64,000 nucleotides of DNA. Source: Eopsaltria australis. Its lineage: Eukaryota > Chordata > Aves > Passeriformes > Petroicidae. The translations under genes were made by a program, and so were the position numbers. Shown in pieces: positions 57,616 through 64,000 of the stretch. The stretch's first letter is position 1; each line of letters starts with the position of its first letter. The notes beneath the pieces are model-generated. The model saw only the letters and a list, made by a program, of their open reading frames with translations, had not been told where the DNA came from and searched no databases. The DNA lies in NCBI GenBank assembly GCA_034509425.1, contig JAVTVJ010000936.1:1-64000 (forward strand), in the 5' to 3' direction.

Positions 57616-59679
57616 ATTCTTATTTCATATCTCCTTCTCTCTGCTGACAAAGATAATCTTAGGAGGGTTCTTTGTGCTATTTTGCAATAGAGCATGGGTG
57701 CACACAATTTACTTCACTTGTTAAAATATATGCAAGAGAGTAATGAAAGCATCTAAACCAAATGAGAATATCCATAGTATCAGGTCATATGATTAGTTAA
57801 AAAAATGTTTTTATAAAAGGATAAAACTGTAAAGTTTAGTATTTGGGGATTTTCACTGTGTCTTTAAAATATTGAGTATTCCCATATAAATTGATAATGC
57901 CTTAACCTCTTCCCCATCTTTCCTTTTCCCTCACTCTTGTTATTAAATACATTGAAGAAACACAATGGATATTTTCATCAAAAAATCAGCTCTTCTCTGA
58001 AGAGATGAAAACAACCCTACCATCTAGTAAAAATGTTTTGTTTATTTGTACTCTTATTTTTAATCATTAATAGTTTTAAATTACATGAAGATATACAATT
58101 ATGAATAACAACAGACATAATGACATCCCTGGGCCTTTACAGAAAGTCTCCAAAGTTGTCCTCCTTCTGTAAACAACAAAAGATAGAAACAATTAGAGGA
58201 AATGATCCATTATTCCATAAAGTTCACAGGGACAAAAATTTCAGCCCTTTCTGCATCCCTAAAATAAACAAGTAAAAGTGAATTGAACACAGGGGAGGAA
58301 CTTCATTACATTTCCTAATAACAGCATATTTGAGAGCCCATTAAGAGCAATACCCAAATAGTCTCCCCTTTCAAGATGTCATTTCAGAGAAAAGAGAGAG
58401 GAATGAAAAAGGGATAAAGCTTTTGGAAAGATGTAACTTTCCTTTTTTATTGTTATGACTCATTTTTATTAATGTGTATTAATACTGTCCAAGAAGACAT
58501 TATCCATCAGTTCTTTTACTTAAAGAACCATTACCACTCCTAAATACATTTATATGCCCATAATATAATGGGCTTTGATTCTACACATACATACACCAGA
58601 ACTTATTTTTGATTGAATGGAAAACTTTCTGCTTTCTAAACATAGGGGCAGACATGGATTCTGCTCAGAAATCCAGGTTTAGATGTACAGAGGGCATGAA
58701 GTAGGATGCAAGCTGAGGCAAGCATCTCTGTACTCTGTACTGAGCCTCTTTGTCACCTGCTACTAACTCTGTAGGAGCCTACATTTGGGTGTCTTATTGT
58801 TATCATACTCAACAGTTCTGTGATTATCTCATATGTAAGTCTCACCTAAAAGCAGAAATTGTGATTCTGCCAAATATCTTTCACAAGAGTTAGTCACAAA
58901 GAGACCTTGTCTGTGATCAGATGCTGAGGAAAAATTCAGTGTTATACTTTCTTTCCTTCCGCAGGCAGCAGTGGAAGGAGCCACCAACTCTCTTACATGT
59001 ATCTCAGTAGTTCAGTATTTTGGTTCTCTAACACAGATCTTGTGACTACTCGTTTAGGCTCAGTGAGCATTAGATTGGTCTGGTAGATGATCTAGTTCCC
59101 TCCAATTAAAGTTATATCAATGCACCTAAATATTTATTGGGTATGAGCAAGCCTTTCTACCCTACACCCATTTGGAATGAGACACATCTGTGTTCCAGTT
59201 TGTGGGGATGGTTTATACATTAAACTGCCTTCCCCTGCCACTCCCACAGACAGTTTTTCTGTCTACCTCCCCCACCATGTTGCATTATGTTTGTGAATGG
59301 TAAAAATTTTGACATCTACATTTGTGTACCACAGATACTTTTAAAATATCAAGAATTGCTTGTAAAACTTCTTAATACTGCACTGTTGATGTTGACTAGA
59401 TGTTTCTAAAATTCACTGCATAGAAGGGTACTACAAGAATAAAATACATTCATTATTTTTGGGGTTGTTGTGTTCTGCATTTCAGGGAAGATAAGCTGTA
59501 TCAACCCTGACTTCCCCTTATCATTTGCTCTTACCTTATTTATTCTAAAAACTGACTGATTGCATTTTATGATATTTTCAAATTAACAGTAAGTTTAAGC
59601 AAACCACATTTAAATTCTCAACACTGATTGTTTTCATATAATGGAAGAAAGCTTAATACAATTCCTCTGGGTGATATAA
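57616..59679. other. Intergenic, nothing recognised
   Basis: AT-rich DNA without a gene or repeat family that I can support. Confidence 0.5.
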
Positions 59680-60165
59680 NNNNNNNNNNNNNNNNNNNNN
59701 NNNNNNNNNNNNNNNNNNNNNNNNNNNNNNNNNNNNNNNNNNNNNNNNNNNNNNNNNNNNNNNNNNNNNNNNNNNNNNNNNNNNNNNNNNNNNNNNNNNN
59801 NNNNNNNNNNNNNNNNNNNNNNNNNNNNNNNNNNNNNNNNNNNNNNNNNNNNNNNNNNNNNNNNNNNNNNNNNNNNNNNNNNNNNNNNNNNNNNNNNNNN
59901 NNNNNNNNNNNNNNNNNNNNNNNNNNNNNNNNNNNNNNNNNNNNNNNNNNNNNNNNNNNNNNNNNNNNNNNNNNNNNNNNNNNNNNNNNNNNNNNNNNNN
60001 NNNNNNNNNNNNNNNNNNNNNNNNNNNNNNNNNNNNNNNNNNNNNNNNNNNNNNNNNNNNNNNNNNNNNNNNNNNNNNNNNNNNNNNNNNNNNNNNNNNN
60101 NNNNNNNNNNNNNNNNNNNNNNNNNNNNNNNNNNNNNNNNNNNNNNNNNNNNNNNNNNNNNNNNN
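59680..60165. other. Assembly gap (486 N)
   Basis: Unsequenced run of N. Any open frame across it is meaningless. Confidence 1.
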
Positions 60166-63100
60166 CCCCTTAATTTTCTTCCTCTTAGGTAGATTTCATC
60201 ATAATGTTTGGGACTATGGACATGCCTTCACTGTCCATAGGAAAGGATTTGGTATTATAGGACTCAGTCTTTACCTCAGGTGTTTTACTTTTTTTAAATG
60301 GGAACTATTGACCATGAAACCTCTGACATGTGAGCACTATGCAATGAATAGTAACTTACAGTGCCTGGCCTTGTAGGTCTATTCATTCTCTTGTCTTTTG
60401 CCAGTGATATTAAATGCTTTCTGCAGTATATCACATTTATTATTTACTATTTTCTCTTACCTATTACTTCTATAATTTTGTCTCTATTACAGAACAAGCA
60501 ATCAATTTTTCTGTTAACATCAAGTCTTTGTATACCTGCTCTGCTTTCTATTTGTATAATCATTATGCTCTCTTACAAGCCTTTTCTCATCCAACCTTTC
60601 CTTTTCTATCTCTTTTTTTCTAATATTGTCTGTTAAATTACAATAATGGACTTTCAGGAAATCCTTGAGATGGAGTTATTACAAAAGAGCAGTAACATTT
60701 TTGATTTTCTCTGCTGCTTTTTAATGTTTGTGAGATTGGGATAAGGAAAATGCTTGAAACTTTAAAGGTGTTAATGATGGTTTTCAGCACAACCAAACAG
60801 CATGACTAGAATTAAGTGGCAGCTGACACTAGAGATAATAATTTCGGCAAAGAAAGTCAAACTGCAGCATGCCTATAAACTGAACGACCTGTCGCTGCTA
60901 CTGGTGGTGTTCCCAAGGAAGAAAGGTAAGGTACAGCAGGGTGAATTCTAATAGGAGTAGGAGTTCTATCAAAGTGATTTCTGTGTTAAGCTTCTCTTCT
61001 GCCCTCCTGATTTGGAGCTGTTCTGTTTGACAGACTGCAAGCAGACGCACTTGATACAATTTCTCACTGCTGGGGGTTGTGTCAGACTGGTCCCTTACCC
61101 TTTACCGGTTCCTTGGTAAATTGCCTTCACCAGGATCCTTACCAGCAAGGCTGTCTGCAGCCATTTGCAGGAGAAATTTGGGGCTGGCTGGAGTGTTTAC
61201 AGCTCATTTGAAGACAGATGTAAGCTCATGCTGATCATAAATCAAGCTCACCTTCCAAACCAGGGCAAATCAGTAGCCACAGTCAGCATCATGCCAAAGC
61301 CAAGGTAATATGCTCAGCTTGGAGTGCTTTATATTGTGCCAGCCTGCTGATCTGGGGGATGGAGCACAAGCACAACCAGTTTGACTTCTTGCACAGACCG
61401 TTTAGAGGCACATACTTGAGATCAGGTACTACTTTAAAATCATCTAAAACAGAAAAGGGATCAGAACAGAAGTGAAAATTTTTCTTGGTACACCTCCAAG
61501 TTTAGAACTGTTTCTGTTGCAAACTAAACTGTTGTGCAACTAGAACCCATCACATTTCCTGCAGCTGTGTGGGCGTTAAGAGTCAAAGAAAAAGCTCTGA
61601 CAGGGCCTCATGATGTTATTGCCAGCTTTTGAGGAAAGCTAATAAAAACAACAGCTGGGGCTGGCAAACAAAGAAAATCTAAAATCTACTATGGAATAAC
61701 ATTGGAAAAAAGGAAAAAAGTTTCGGGGTTTTTTTTTTTTTCCAATTTCTTTTCTTTTTTTTCCAAAGACTCTTTGCAGCCTGCTTTTGTAGAGAAAATC
61801 CTCAGCATTACTGCATTTAGGGTGGCAGCTATTAGTAGACGATGGGTCCCAGTCTGTACCAGTTAGTTCTTTACTACATTGTTGCAGTTGGTGTCAGTGA
61901 ACTTCAAGCAGCCTTCAGCTTAGCCAAGCACACCATATTCTACCTTGAATAATGATACACTAGAAATGTATAGAAATAAATTGTAAGAGTGCACATCCCT
62001 GTTGAAAACTCATACACTTGGCTATCTGAACAGCTCATAATTTTTATGTAAGAAACTTATCTGTACAAGAACTCTATGGAAACAAGATGAAAAAAAACCA
62101 CTGTCTCTCATTGTGCTCACAGCCCGATTCTTCAGACAAGTGTGCATTGCTTGCTTCAGAAAAAATGTGCATCAGTTGGCAGAGAATATCTTTTAAAAAC
62201 TCACACAGAAGAGCAGAGAATAAATAATAAATGATAATAGCATATAACGCAAAGATCTTAAGATCTCAAAACGCTTTATGTAGCTATCTTCATGACAAAG
62301 AGACATGGGGACAAAGAGAGGCGGAGCAATTTACTCTGTATCACACAGCAGATCATTAGCAAGACCAGGAATAGCAGCAAGTATCTTGAGACCAAATCCA
62401 CTGCCCTATCTTCGGGACCCATTGTGCCTTCCATTATTGGCAGATAATGAATGTGAGGGAGATAAAGCACTGACAGTCCTAAGCTACAGTTAGTCAGATA
62501 TAGCCCAGTTGTTTTGCATCTGAGATCTAGAGAAAAACATGTTTAATAAATTCCAAGATTTTCTATTTGATCCTTCATTTGTTTAGTTTGACAAAAAATT
62601 TGCCAAGATAAAACTTGTACTCAGAGCTTGTAGTTATTAAGTTTTCAAATTTCTTTCAAAAAACATTATCTCTTTAAAACTTTGAACATGTCAAAGCAGT
62701 TGGCCAATTTGTGCCAATAAATATATGTAAACAGATATGACTAAATGACAAATATGACTTCATGTGATCAGGATATAACAGGCAAGCATTATTGGATTTA
62801 AGAGTTGTTGCTGTTCCCATAACTCTGTGAGTTTTTTACTATTTTAGGAAATATCTATTTTTAAAAAAATACATTTTTCTCAAGGAGGCTACATTACAGA
62901 GGACAGCTACATTTGTTTTAAATGGCACAACTAACCCAATGACTCCAAAGAACATTATAGTGGTAGATGTTGCATAAATGAATAAAAAAAATTACATAGG
63001 ACAGTGGAAAAATTCTGGAGATCTTTAGTAGAGTTCACCTAAGACTTACGTAGAAGTGCTAATATAGCCACTGTCCCCACACAGTCTTATTAAAACCACC

Positions 63101-64000
63101 CTAGAGATATAAAGAAGCAGACTGTGACCATGAGTAGATAACTAGCTGTAATAGTAATGGGAAATGTCACTAAATGTCATTAGAGCCTGACATAATTTAA
63201 ATGATGGCAGTATGTTTAGTATAATGGAAGGATATAATGAGAATATGGCATTTCCTTTAAGGACAGTAGCAGATTCAGACCAGTAAATTAATTCAGTAGT
63301 AATGGCCAGCTGAGTAGGAAAGTAACTGGTTGTACTGCCAAAACCCCTTTAGATTCATAGCAAACCTACAAACATAAAACCTTTAAAGGAAAAGAAAAGC
63401 AATCACCTTTATGAGGTGCAACAAGAGGTTGAAGCACGGATTGTGAGAAAAGCATTCTAATAAAGCCTGTTTCTTTCAGTTTCACAAGTACATAACTAAG
63501 GTTGCTAGCAATTACAGTGAATTTTAACTTCTTCAGAAGAGCCACAGAAACCCTAGTAACTATATAAATCCCACAGAAGTCTTCTATTTCAAGTGGAAAA
63601 CCATGGAATACATTTTATTCCAGAAATTCATTTATCCTGCTGAGTTCACTGTCTAAATAGGGAAATCAAGACTACCAAGCAAGGTCTAAAGACTAGCTGT
63701 ATCCCACCTTTAAAGTAGAAGCCTTATGTTTGAAGTGAAAGAAGTGAAAGATGCCCTTACCATTAGGAAATTTACAGTTTGATGTGGATTTATTTTTTAC
63801 TTGACTGAGTGGTTTGTTTTGTACGTTTAAAAGCTGTGAAAAAGGGGGAGTGTTTCTGAACAAAGAGAAGTGACAGAAACAATTACAGTAAAAAATAAGG
63901 AGAATGAAAATGTAAAGAATAATTTAGCAATGGGGAGGCTTTTTAACAGTTATGCTATTTGCTCGTAATAATCAAATTATAAATAAATAGATTTGCAAAT
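60166..64000. other. Intergenic, no confirmed gene
   Basis: AT-rich. A weak internal-exon candidate lies at 60788-60925, with acceptor GGTTTTCAG, donor AAAG/GTAAGG and one open frame of about 45 codons without a recognisable domain. Nothing else was identified. Confidence 0.45.

Noticed and set aside
59628..60173. Open frame of 181 codons
   Set aside because: Almost all of it is the run of N.

Overview
This is non-coding bird genomic DNA, most likely from a songbird. It is AT-rich and gene-poor. It carries CR1 LINE fragments (the dominant avian LINE), several avian-type LTRs, and two tRNA-headed SINEs with CR1-like tails of the kind I know from passerines. Nothing bacterial is present: there are no operons, Shine-Dalgarno sites or CRISPR arrays. 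I could not identify any host protein-coding gene. Two short stretches flanked by plausible splice signals (54.7 kb and 60.8 kb) are recorded as weak exon candidates only.

The main feature is a 6.1 kb env-less endogenous retrovirus of the ERV-L (class III) type at 38,542-44,653, + strand. Its two LTRs (534 and 535 bp) differ by about 13 substitutions and one indel (counted by eye, ~2.4%) and are flanked by AAAAA on both sides. In order it has: 5' LTR (TATA box, ATTAAA signal), a tRNA-Lys-like primer binding site, an open 488-codon gag, a same-frame stop codon, then broken protease, reverse transcriptase, RNase H and integrase, and the 3' LTR. Gag starts with a hydrophobic leader, an N-glycosylation sequon and a strong membrane segment ahead of its capsid-like part. 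Pol carries at least eleven in-frame stops and two frameshifts, and it has lost key active-site residues in protease and reverse transcriptase.

Other mobile DNA, left to right: a solo LTR at 1.0-1.6 kb; a CpG-rich LTR at 5.1-5.9 kb; a rearranged CR1 at 6.2-7.6 kb; SINEs at 10.5 kb and 16.4 kb; a solo LTR at 23.8-24.4 kb (- strand); CR1 pieces at 35.6-36.1, 36.1-37.5 and 38.1-38.4 kb, the middle one split by a solo LTR (36.3-37.3 kb); a solo LTR at 51.3-52.0 kb; and a sibling of the 36 kb LTR at 56.8-57.6 kb. Three of the solo LTRs (1.0, 23.8 and 51.3 kb) have perfect 6-bp target duplications and place AATAAA about 345-355 bp from their start, so they look like one ERV-K-like group. The rest is AT-rich single-copy-looking sequence with a few microsatellites and one 486-base run of N (59,680-60,165).
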